Shown here in pieces: positions 48,263 to 58,798 of a stretch of DNA of 64,000 nt (position 1 is the first letter of the stretch; every line of letters begins with the position of its first letter). This stretch comes from Tetracentron sinense (Eukaryota > Streptophyta > Magnoliopsida > Trochodendrales > Trochodendraceae). The DNA lies in the NCBI GenBank assembly GCA_015143295.1, contig CM026564.1, forward strand, positions 9,970,416 to 10,034,415. The letters run 5' to 3'. The notes below the pieces were generated by a model that was not told where the DNA came from, made no database searches, and saw only the letters and a program-made list of their open reading frames with translations. Position numbers and translations under genes: made by a program.

Positions 48263-50201
48263 AATAGTAGGAGCACCGGGTCCTTAAATTTTGGAGAAGT
48301 GTTGTGTTGGATAATGGAGCTCACTTGCTTGGTGAGAAGGACTTTATTGGACACATGAGTCCTTGATTTGTGCTTTTGAGTGCATATGTCCTTAAGAAAT
48401 TTAACATACGCTGGAATTTGCTTGATAGCATCGATGAGCGGAAGGTTGATTTTGACTTGTTTAAATTTCATCATCTCATCAATTTTAGTTTCTTTTTTCC
48501 CAAAAGTGGAGGAATCTTTTAAACACTGAGGATAAGGAGCTTTGGGTACATAGGATTCAGGGGGAGTGATATTAGATAAAGATGGGGAAGAACCCTGGTC
48601 CTTCTCAAAGACACTCATCCTTTCTCCTTTGGAATTTGTTGGGCCCATATTGAACTTTTTTTCCTCATTTTCTTCTCTCTAACCTCATTTTTAACTACTT
48701 TCCCACTCCTTAGGGTGGTAATGGCAAGAACATGCTCACGATAAATTTCATTATTTGAGCATCGTCAACCATATTTGCACCCTTAGGGTTGCTCACCGGT
48801 TGGCTTAGGAGCTTCTCTTCTTCTCTCTTGTATACGACGCTAGCTAATTTTCCTAATTGAAACTCAATCCTCTGGATAGATTGAGAATGAGAGTGTAGCA
48901 GTTGAGTGTTGGCTTCTAAGCTTTTGCGAGCTTGCAACACTTTCTCCTCGAAAGATGGGTTCCTTTGAGGAGAAGAAGGAGAGTGTTGGAATTCATGTTG
49001 TTGGGGAGGATAATAGTTGGACTGATTTTGAAAATGCCAGACATTCGGCCCATGAGGTTGGGGAAAGGAATTTCCTTGAGCTTGTGGTTGCCATGAGAAA
49101 TTAGGATGGTTCCTCCATCCCGGGTTATAACTATTTGAATATGGATCATTACCCGGATGGATATAGGTAGCATTTGCATAGTCTTGGACAAATTCAGGGA
49201 ATTGGGTAGTAGATGGGCACTCATGCACATAATGTGCAGGGCTAGAATAGATAGGACACACCTCCCTCTGAGTAGGAGTTGGTCTAATTTTCGAGACAAC
49301 TCATCCACTTTAGATGAAACATTTATTAAAGTGCCAACTTCATAGATTTCTCTCTTAGGATTTGAGGAAGATGAAGGTCTCTCAAAACGACTATTCGAGG
49401 CATGGTGGAGAGAGTTTTCACTAAGATTTTTAAAAAGCTCCCATGCTTGATTCTCATTTTTCATCATAACTCTCCACAAGAAACATCAATCAATTGACCG
49501 TTGACTTTAGGCAATCTATCATAGAAAGATTGGACTAACTGCCACTTTGGAATTTGGTAGTGGGGACACTTACGGAGAAGATCTTTGAATCTCTCCCATG
49601 TTTCATGAAATAGCTCACCATTAATTGGAGCAAAGCTCGTGATGGTTCACCTTATCAAATTTGTTTTACCTATGGAAAAGAATTTCATAAGAAATTCTTG
49701 TTGCATTTGAGCCCAATTAGTAATAGAATTGGCCTTTAAAGAGTTAAGCCAATATTTGGCTTTATCTTTTAGGGAGCATGGGAAGAGGCGCAATCTAAAG
49801 GCATCATTAGAAAATCCCTGCATCTTGAAAGTAGTACAAATCTTGTGAAATTCATCGAGATGTTTGTAGGAATCTTTATTATTAAGTCCATGATAAGATG
49901 ATATCATTTGAATAATACTGGACTTAATCTCATAATGGGCTGCCGTAGTATCCGACAACCGGATGCATAAAGGGGATTAACATGTAGAAGGAGTAAAATA
50001 CTCCTTCAAAGATTTCATTGGGTCCTGTTCTTCCATCATATTAGGGAAAAGAATAGCCTCTAGGTTTGCTTTTGGAATGGTAGAAGCTTTCGCTTTGGAA
50101 TTGGATTCGAATAAGGCAGAAGCCTTGAGAAACCTAGAAGTAAGCTCTAACTCAGAATCGAGGGGGAATAGTTCAGAATTACAAGACCTCCGACCGTGCA
50201 T
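48214..50201 (-). pseudogene. Athila-like gag, broken into several frames
   Basis: Pieces in order on the minus strand: 50201-49977 (N-terminal leader); 49958-49647 with FHKICTTFKMQGFSNDAFRL then LFPCSLKDKAKYWLNSL, the retrotransposon gag core; 49479-48916 with ENQAWELFKNLSENSLHH; 49261-48710 with CPIYSSPAHYVHECPS (zinc-knuckle-like) and a Q/N/P-rich region, HPNFSWQPQAQGNSFPQPHG; 48648-48214 with KINLPLIDAIKQIPAYVKFL and KDICTQKHK, the Athila pre-protease motif. Several stops and shifts separate them. Confidence 0.85.
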
Positions 50202-50483
50202 ACACCTTATAGAAATACTCTATGTTTGACAAATACCAAATTGAAATAAAATATCTACTTAAAAAGTAAATACTCATAAAATTGACCTGTTTTCTAAGAT
50301 GTTGAACAAACTTTTTCAATGGATCCCTACAGTTTGAGCGATTTGGTAACTGAAAACACAAATATTTTAAATAAAATAAAATAAAAAATATTTTTGGATT
50401 TTTTAACTATGATTAATTTAAAGTTAATCTTTTAAATTAGCAACTAGACTGTTCCAGCAATCCCCGACAACGGCGCAAAAAAT

Positions 50484-51765
50484 TAATCGTCAGTCAATCT
50501 TAAATTATTCATTCTTAGTAATAATTCCATAAAATAGTACTAGTAAGGGTATCAAACTTCTAAGGACTGCGCTGGTTTCGTTGCCTTTTATTTAGATTAA
50601 TTCTAAACTAATGAGATGGACAATTGATTGTATTTCATTAAACTAAAACAATGATTAAACTAAAGTAGATTTCTAAATTAAACAAAAAACAATTGAGTTC
50701 TTAAATCTTTTGAAGAGAAGACCTAGGGTTTTCAAATCCATCACTAACCTCATAACTAATCCATATTTTGAATTTATTTTAACCTCTTAATTTGCAAACA
50801 TTTCAGTTAGAGTGACAACATGTCCCCTCTCAACTAATCAAGAAAAGTTCAAGGGATTATATTCTAAGCATATCGTATCTTCGGTTAACACGAATGATAC
50901 ACACTAATCTACGGTTGTGTAATCACTTGTCTTCCCTTAGCATAAAATATCCTCGAATTTAATCTCTTGATATATTAAAACCATTGCATAAAACCTATGC
51001 TTAAATTCTAATGAAAATTAACACAAGTGATTTTAATTCCAATTTCATAATACCTAAGACAAGGTTGAGAATTCCATTGAAATCAAATATAAATCAAATA
51101 TATTCAGTTGTTAAAACAATCCTCTTATTATGCAATCAATGTCTTACAACTAAGAAATCAAAATAAAATAAAATAAAATGTACAGTTACTTGGCTAGGGT
51201 TTCATCGAAACTATAGAATGAAAATTAGTTCATCGCGAGGGAGGAATGCATCATCTTCATAGACAAAGTTGCTGCATTCTTCTTCATGGCTTCCTTGATC
51301 TCCAGATCTTTTCCATTTTCTGATTCAAAATCTCTACATAGAATCTCTTCTTTTATAGAGAAAGAGAGAAAAATAGAGTCCTTATAGAATAAGGACTTAT
51401 AATTGGGGTACAACTCCTCTTTTCTCTTTTCTCTACGAAATTTGGGCCTTTAAGAATAGTCAAAATGGGCCCAAAAGATAAATTTCTCGTAGTTTAACAT
51501 TCTCCACACGCAGGGAGGGCGATCGATTGCCCAAGGTAGAATTCCTCAGTTTCTTTGGTGTTTTGCTCCATTCTTTTTGTCTTTTTTTCCTGAGATCATT
51601 CTGAGTCTTTAATACTTTTAAACCTTCAATTTTAAACTCCTTTTCGCGCATGAACCAGAAACAAAAATAAATAACCAAGTAGCATAAAAATATTTAAAAG
51701 ATTACTCTAAAGGGTTAACAAGTTAAGCTTGAGGTGCATATATGTGTAATATATAGCACCGATCA
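50484..51765 (-). repeat. Athila-like element, 5' LTR
   Basis: Matches 44395-45677 with scattered differences. The palindrome is decayed to GGGCGATCGATTGCCC (51518-51533); TATA complement near 51350-51357. Confidence 0.88.
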
Positions 51766-51914
51766 ACTCATCAGGCAAGCAAACTATGAAATTTGTTCAA
51801 ATAAATGGTTTTCATGAAAATGATGTTTAAAAGTATACACTTCACAGAAGAGTAACAAAGGAAATAAATGGTCTGACTAGAAATGATGTTTTCATGAAAA
51901 TGATGTTTAAATCA

Positions 51915-53400
51915 TTACCACTCGTAGTTTAGGATTACATGGCAACCGACTGATGTTCGTTCCCTGCATCCTTTTGTATACTTCCTATAAAATGGGATAT
52001 TTCTAAGATCAGTATCAAACAAATATCTAGATCGTACAATACTCAACAACCGAATCATTTCACATGCATATAACTCACCCATAACATTCAAAATGGTCTT
52101 TCCCTGTGAGGTACTACTGACAAAAGACTGTTGTTGTCTGATGGGAAATTGTGATTCCTGTATAATATGCATTTTTAACAAACCAAAATATTATAGCATG
52201 CAAAATAGGGCTTTAAGGAATTAAGATTAACCTGAGTCATTTGAGATGTGTTAAAGATGGATTCTTGAGAGAGTTGATACATGCATGGATTGAATTGGGA
52301 TTGTTGAAACATGAGTTGAAGCATCTGATGACCATGAGATTACTGATACATATATGGATCCACACTGATTGGTTGAGCTTGTTGATATGTGATCCCTATT
52401 TAACACAGAAATTACTTATGTAATGTCTTTAAAGTTTCTAAATAACTTAAACATTCAATAAACTAAATGAAAGCCAACCTATTAGACTAACCTGCATAAC
52501 TTGATTAGTTGGAACTTGAATAGGAGGAGGGAAAGGGTTAGAGTGCCCTATGGGACCAGATGAATTAGATAAGGTGGAGAATGGTGTCTTTGTAGAACGC
52601 TTTGTTTTTCCTCTTTTCTCCAAACAATTCTTAATTCTAGGCCTTCCCTTACAAGCTCGCTCCCTTTGCTCAACCCCCTTGACTTGAGTCAGCCTAGTAA
52701 CATTATCTAGTTCCGTGTAAGGTTGAATGCTTCCATGTTCTTGCCCACAAGTGTTGACAATTGTCTCATGTGACTCAATTATTAGAGGTTCTGATAATTG
52801 AGTTGTTTGTTGGAATGTTTATTCCCCTTGTTTCCATGCATATTCCATCCATCTCACAACAACCCCATATGCATGTTCATTTTCTGCAGCCCTCGTGTTC
52901 ACTTTCATGCTCAGATGCATCAAATATCTATAACGATGAGACAATGCCATATCCTCTTCCAAAGCTACAGTTGGTAGAGTGCTATGTACCATTTGACCTT
53001 TTGCGTCTTTTCTCCACCTCTCCAAAATATATGTACCTACATACCATCAAATGTCTGTAACTTCCTACTCTTCACCGCACCAAACTTATTTTTGTTTACC
53101 CACTCCTTTCAAATGCTGAAACCAGTTCTTCTAGCATATTCATTATAAATATCATATGCACTATCAGGGGTTTGAAACTCCATTCCAAGTTTGGGATTTA
53201 GTTTATCAATGCTCTTTGATTGATCTTCAATTGCTTCACCTCCATTGCCAATATGACCCTCACTATCGTCTTCCCCAAGTAATTTTGATTTTCTCCACTC
53301 TCTTCTATATCAAATGATAACATCCGTGCTGTTCGAACCTTCTTATCGATATCCATATCTGCACTAAAGATGCATGTGAAGAACAAAGAAAACCATGTTA
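51915..53400 (-). pseudogene. MULE-borne FAR1/FRS-type transposase-derived gene, internally deleted
   Basis: Minus strand. An acidic N-terminal stretch (LLGEDDSEGHIGNGGEAIED) leads to GMEFQTPDSAYDIYNEYARR then TGFSI, the N-terminal FAR1 DNA-binding domain (about 53100-53195), and KEWVNKNKFGAVKSRKL. It then jumps to VGTYILERWRKDAKGQMVHS, normally near the C-terminus of FAR1-related proteins, followed by MALSHRYRYLMHLSMKVNTR, RACKGRPRIKNCLEKRGKTK and a Q/M-rich tail in later exons (52420-51915). The DDE transposase core and SWIM zinc finger are missing. Stops are present in both parts. FRS genes descend from MULE transposases, and this one lies in the same MULE, so it is probably the remnant of its own transposase. 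Confidence 0.75.
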
Positions 53401-55156
53401 AAACATTTAGAACAAGATTAAAAAAATTCAAGAACAGGTAATAAAAATAAAATATAAGAACTAAAGAATCAAATTCTACTCATTCAGATTCAAGTAATCA
53501 AATTCTACTCGGTGGTGAAATATGATTGATAGAACCCAAGATATAGCATTTCCTAATAAAGCTCTGAATTTCTATACCAAGATCCTTTCATGCATTCAGA
53601 GAAAATATAAGTACCATCCCTATATTCAAATATTTTCTCTTCTTAATTGGACAACATTCACACAGAGGGAGAACTAGAGTGGAAAGTGAAACACTAGGAG
53701 AACCAATGAGCAGAATCATGTCAATTACTATTATTTGGTTTGAGATGCTTTTTTTACACAATCTCTAAATGTAAAGTAAAGTGTTATGTATAATACAGGT
53801 TCAAGCTATTGGGTGCTGCACAAGCAATGAAGCTCCATGTCGGATGCCATGCCAGATACAGTAGCTTGGAGGCCAAGTCACAAACACATTACTACTCATT
53901 TGAATTGGGTCATTTCTATACATATACACAATATTAGATACTCTAAAAACACTGTTCGGATTGAAAGGAAAATTGTAGTGGGGACGATTTTAGAGAGAGA
54001 GAGAGAAACTAAGAAAGAGAGATACGAGGGGGTTTGGATGGGTGTATAAGGGTCCATAGCTCCTTCCTAAAGTCAAGTCCTTTTGGAGTGAGTCTATGGG
54101 TGTACTCTTATAGCACCTCAGTGGTTACCCTAGGTCTGATCATGTGTGTGTTTAGACTTTAGATTATCCCTTACCCACTATCAAAAACAGACAAAGTCCA
54201 TTAAAACATGTGAAAATATTTCAACCATTGTTTTCCTTGCTTTTGTTGTACACAGTTATTTCCATCTAAATTAATAAACGATAATTTTTATGCCATATTC
54301 AAAACTTAGGACTAAAATTTTTAGATCAATACATAACTATCTCATGTATATGCGATAGAGAGTTAAACCATAAACTATAACTATATCGGAGTTTAGCACC
54401 AGCATATACTATTCAAGCACCAGCTTATTCTCCAAGGGGCAGTTACAGAACTCTTCACAAATATAAAAATAAACATAAAAATAATTAGATGTCTCTAAAG
54501 ATAGTCCGGGTAGCACTGTCTTTGTGATGCAACTAGCATTTCCAGATTCACAAAAGATGGTCTAGGTAGCACTGATGGCAATTGGAAATATATTTGAGCT
54601 AAAAACAATGTATTCTACAAAAAGAAACCAATTTTTGTCTTGCAGGGTCATAGTGTATGAACATGTGTTATACAAATCAAAACATTAAAGAAACCCCATT
54701 CGGTAAAGGAGAAAGATAGAACCCCAAAAACTCTATGAAATTGTGGCACTCATGCTTTAAAACCTAAGAAAAGAATACAACAATTTCCCCAATCAATAAT
54801 TAATAACAAATAATTTTGAATATCTACCAACATATCAGAATATGACCTAAGAATGACGAAATCTATTAGTATGAAACCCTAGAAAAGGGATTACCTGATT
54901 AGGAGTGGACTCCCTTAAAATGCAAAGATGAAACCCTAGAAAATGGGAATAGTTGCTGACTGATATGGTGAGAGGGTTCTACGACCTCAAGGTTTTTTTC
55001 CCAACTTTGTTTTGAAAACCCAAAAACCTTGAAATGCAAAGATGAAACCCTAAAAAATGGGAATAGTTGCCTTTCTTCTTCTTTCTCGTCGACGTTGGAA
55101 TCTCAACCCCCGATCTCTTGTCGTCCACGAGCTCAAGGTTTTTTTCCCAACTCTGT
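53401..55156. other. MULE interior right of the FRS remnant
   Basis: No supported gene. AT-rich, with a doubled segment at about 54925-55070 near the right TIR. It may include the former promoter and leader of the minus-strand FRS-type gene. Confidence 0.5.
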
Positions 55157-55462
55157 TACCCAAAAACCAAAACTTTGCCTGGGAAGGGGGTCGCCAAAAT
55201 CCATCTTCTTGTCGGCATCCGTGGTTACCCGAATCAAGATAAGGGTTGCGACGACTTCCACTCTTTAGGTTTTCAGAGATTTAGGGAAGTTGGGTGAAAT
55301 GGGTTCTTTGGGTTTTGTTTCTTGAAAATGAGGAGGGTCAAACGGAAGGCTAACGGGAGAAGAATAACGGAGAGTTTGGCGCCCAAAGTTTGGGACAAGT
55401 ATTGGACGTTCGTTATAACCGGTTTTGCCAGGGCCGGTTATAACTGGAGAGGATCACGAGCC
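55157..55462. repeat. Right terminal inverted repeat of the MULE
   Basis: Complement of the left repeat. The subterminal motif is intact here, reading CGTTATAACCGG..CCGGTTATAAC. Just inside, 54925-55150 contains a ~120-base tandem doubling (aaatgcaaagatgaaaccct and caaggtttttttcccaac occur twice), which extends the inverted repeat irregularly. Confidence 0.9.
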
Positions 55463-55892
55463 AATTGGGAAAGAGTCAGATTTTTTTGGGTGAGTTTAGA
55501 GACAAATGGTTTTGGTGACGTGGGCCAGACCAAATCCATCCCCATTAATATTTTATTTTTTGGGTAATTAGTATCATAGGGAGGTTTTTGTATATTAGCG
55601 GCTAGGTTCTTCCTAGTTTGCAAATACACTGTTATGTGTAAACCTTTTATAATTTAACTCATTGTTTTCTAACAGTTAGACAAATATCTTCAAACCTTAC
55701 TTCCGTTAGACTTTCGTATGAAATTGTTACTAAAAAGATTATAATGCCTTTAACCGATTTCATAACCTCACAAAGTCCCTTTAACTGTTCTCGAACCATG
55801 GTAAATAAGTTTCAACCGCTAGGATTAATGTGTCTCCTACGGTTAATAAGTTTTGACCCCTACGGTTAATTTGTCTCCTTCTAACTCTTATT
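55463..55892. repeat. Duplicated block, copy 2, right part
   Basis: Continues copy 1 from about 11690 to 12128: AGATTTTTTTGGG, GACGTGGGCCAGACCAAATC, GGCTAGGTTCTTCCTAGTTT, ending ctccttctaactctta. This continuity on both sides proves the 38520-55462 insertion. Confidence 0.9.
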
Positions 55893-57960
55893 AGGCCAAT
55901 GCAATTGCATTATGCTCATTTGCTTGAGCTTCTAGAACAAACTTCCTCTGAGTCAATGCTGCGCATTGGGTCAGAGTATAAATTAGACTTTAGTCATAAG
56001 AACCCCTGAGTTATGCCTGGGTATTAATTAGACTTTTCCAAATACAGATTGTAAATTTTTTTTTGGACTACAGATCTTCTACGGTAATTAAAAATCCGGT
56101 TGAGTTCGGTAACTATAGGCTAGTGACACGTGTCTAACCTTTAGTGGCAAATGAAAAGTTAACAGAGACCTTTGGTCTACGTAACTAACCTTAGGGTTCA
56201 GCCATTTGACCTTAACTCTAGTTAACAATTTTAACTTTTAGAGTTTATATATTTTAATATTTTTTCTAACAAACAAAGTTCGGTGGTTGAGCTCTAAGAG
56301 TTATTGACTCTTAATCACAGTTTAGGGTATTCAAAGGGACATGTGTTGACATGTGGGATGTAACAAGACTCGAAGAAATCCTTTTACAACTGTAGAGGAT
56401 TCTAAGTACCGACTCCTTAAAGTCCGGTTATAACCGTTGAGAATTCCAAGTCTTAGTCATAATACCCCTTTAGGTATGTCTAGGTAAATACACCTAATCA
56501 GACTTATGGTAATCGCTAAGGAAAGTAGTTAACGTACCGATAAATCAATTTGGAAACCTAAGGCTGGACCTCATTGGTCCATGCTCTCCTCTTAAATACT
56601 CACCAGAGTTGGTAAGTATTTAGGAGGGGAGGGGAGGGGAGGGGGACATGGACCAATAAGGTCCATGCCTTAGGTTTCTAAATGGATTTCCAGGTATGCC
56701 TATCACCGGCAATCGCTAAATTGCTATAAGGGTAGATCTACACATTCACTCCAAAAGGGCTTGGACTAATGGAGTTGTGGAGGTATGTTTTAGGCATTTC
56801 AAAGTACGGACTAGATTAAGGCTTAACTACTGCAATTCATCGCTTTAAGAGGAGCTATTTGTATCCGTTCGTGAGAGAAGGGAGCCAAATTATTGGATTC
56901 TATTTTTTAATATTATATTAAAATTAAATATTTTTATAGCAACTAGCGGGTGGCACATGCACGTGAGAGCGAGGGGAAGGAGTTAACTACAGTTAATAGG
57001 AGTTAAAAGGGAGACGTGTTAACCCGTGGGGTGCCATTGAACCCACTAGTGGCATGTTTGATGCACATAAGAACGAGGGGAAGGAGTTAACTACAATTAA
57101 TAGGAGTTAAAAGGGTCACGTGTTAACCCGCCGGTGTGATTGAACTCTCCCTAAGTTCAATCGCTATTGGCTGTGATTCAAAATAGATAGATGAGCCAGG
57201 GTAGTTTCAAAATTAAATCAAATGCAGGGGGTTAATTTAGTAATTAAAGTAAATTATCAAATCAAAGTTTTATTTTTATATAAGGGTAGTTTGAGAATTT
57301 CGGAAAAATCATCTACGGCTCAGATTGACCCAATGGTTTGACTGATTTGAACCGACCCATCCCTTGACTGGGTTAGTGTTGGTCTGAGATTTAAAACATT
57401 GCATATAACAACTCCAAAAAGAAAGTACTTGTCGGAAAATAAGTATTTATTTATAAACAAAGTTTGGTTGATAAAAATAAATAAGTCATATGTAAAACCC
57501 TAAAAAATATAAATAACTAACCATATATCTACTTTAATAAAAATAAAATGTATTAGGCCAACCAAAAAAATAAAATGTATTTATTTAATAAAAAATCACT
57601 TATTTACAAATAGTACTTATATAAAAAAACACTTATTATAAAAAGCATTTATTAGCATATAGAAGTGTTGCCAAACCTCCCCAAGCTTTGTTTTTCTTTT
57701 CTTTTTACAGTAAGCTTTGCTTTTCTTAAGAATATGTGTGATTTTTATGTTTCAGAAAGATTAAGTAATTAATATATTTTTGCTATAAGCTAATCAGGTG
57801 TCTCACACATATATCCAGATTATAGGAAAACAGAACATGAGAGAAAAATCAAAATAAGACAAAGATGAAGAACAAACGCACGTATTAAGAAGAAGAACCC
57901 ATGCAAGGAAGAAAGGTTGCAAAAATTCGAATCTGAGGCCATTTGGGCAGAAATCCAGGC
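55893..57960. other. Intergenic, with MITE and short tandem repeat
   Basis: No gene. A diverged copy of the 427-579 hairpin family lies at about 56530-56700 (GGCTGGACCTCATTGGTCCA; GGGGA repeats in its loop). A two-copy ~85-base repeat with GGAGTTAACTACARTTAATA lies at 56972-57135. The rest is AT-rich. Confidence 0.6.
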
Positions 57961-57974
57961 AAGAAAAGATGAAA

Positions 57975-58050
57975 TGCATTTAAGTCTCATTTAATGTCCT
58001 TACCTATACTTACCCTTATTGAGAAGCTGGAATTTAATGCCATTTAATGC
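57975..58050. promoter_or_regulatory. L1-box / HD-ZIP IV site cluster upstream of ACR4
   Basis: TGCATTTA (57975-57982) is the exact complement of the L1 box TAAATGCA. Within 70 bases there are three more sites related to the HD-ZIP IV palindrome GCATTAAATGC: CATTTAATG (57988-57996), TTTAATGC (58033-58040) and GCCATTTAATGC (58039-58050). They lie about 750-825 bp upstream of the ATG. ACR4 in Arabidopsis is an epidermal gene regulated by the L1-box binders ATML1/PDF2, so the location fits. Binding here is inferred. Confidence 0.65.
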
Positions 58051-58798
58051 TCTTTCCCTGTATCACCATTCCTTTAATCCTCTGTATCTAACCTTCTACC
58101 ATCCATCCTTCCAAGCAAATACAATTGGAATAAGCAAGCTCGTCCATTAATGGGTTTTGAAGATGAACTTGAAAGCCGCAGAATTCATGGCTCAAAATGT
58201 AATCTTGGGTAGGTTTTTTTATATTCAAATTTGTTATTTCTCTCTTGCAGTCTTGTGTTTTGAACTTCTGTTTTTACTGAAACCTTCTTTCCTGTAAAGG
58301 AAGAAAGGAAACGTGATTTTCCTCATTTGGGTCTGGAGATAAGCAGCAGAAGAGGTGTGTTTTGGTTTAGCTGTTAAAAAACCCAAAGTTGGATTGCAGA
58401 AACTTCTTTTTAATCCGGGATTTTGTATTCTGATCTCAGTGATTTTACATGATTAGAACTTGCAGATTTCAGGTTAGGATTCGATGTCCTTAATTGCTGA
58501 TTAAACATGGACTTCTATATTTATTTATTTTCTTTTCTTTTCTTCAACTATCAATAAGAGGGGAAAAGCAAGAATTTATTATCTGGGCATGAAGATAAAC
58601 TGTAATCTCTGCCGGTTTTTCTTAGTAAGGAGTCTTAGATTTCAGAAGCATTAGATTCTTATACAAGGTGTAGTGTTTGTTGGGGACTTCGGAATCAGAG
58701 TTGCAGGATTCAGATTCTGTATAAACAGCTGGGTGGATTTCTCTACTGAGGATTCGCAGGTGTTTGATCAGAGATTTCCTAAAATCTGGGTCTTGAAA

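Larger units (their letters stand above)
44395..51765 (-). mobile_element. Athila-like Ty3/gypsy element, gag-protease only
   Basis: Minus-strand element of 7371 bp. LTRs 44395-45677 and 50484-51765 (about 1283 bp), beginning TGATCGGTGC and ending CGATCA in element orientation. The primer site (complement of TCCCCGACAACGGCGCA, 50461-50477) reads TGCGCCGTTGTCGGGGA, as in Athila/Tat elements that use Asp tRNA. Gag and protease are at 47564-50201. Between 45678 and 47563, where RT, RNase H and integrase should be, only non-coding sequence is visible. Flanks actgt and actca agree in three of five bases, so the target duplication is unconvincing. Confidence 0.88.
38520..55462. mobile_element. 16.9-kb Mutator-like element (MULE) with long TIRs
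   Basis: Ends are GGCTCGTGATCC at 38520 and GGATCACGAGCC at 55462. Terminal inverted repeats run about 300 bases (38520-38825 against 55157-55462) with matching blocks GTTATAACCGGCCCTGGCAA, GCCAAACTCTCCGT and GAAAACCTAAAGAGTGGAAG. Flanking 9-bp repeats are AATTGTGAA (38511-38519) and AATTGGGAA (55463-55471), one mismatch. The first block copy at 11687-11700 has the uninterrupted sequence. Inside: a DUF1985/Ulp1-type gene on plus (41202-42483), an FRS-type gene on minus (51915-53400), and a nested Athila-like element (44395-51765). Without the latter it is about 9.6 kb. Confidence 0.93.

Noticed and set aside
44390..51770. actgt / actca as target duplication of the Athila-like element
   Set aside because: Only three of five bases agree; reported as unconvincing.
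58673..58798. Upstream start giving a 944-residue ACR4
   Set aside because: The 42 extra residues precede a clear signal peptide and are not part of the family; treated as leader.
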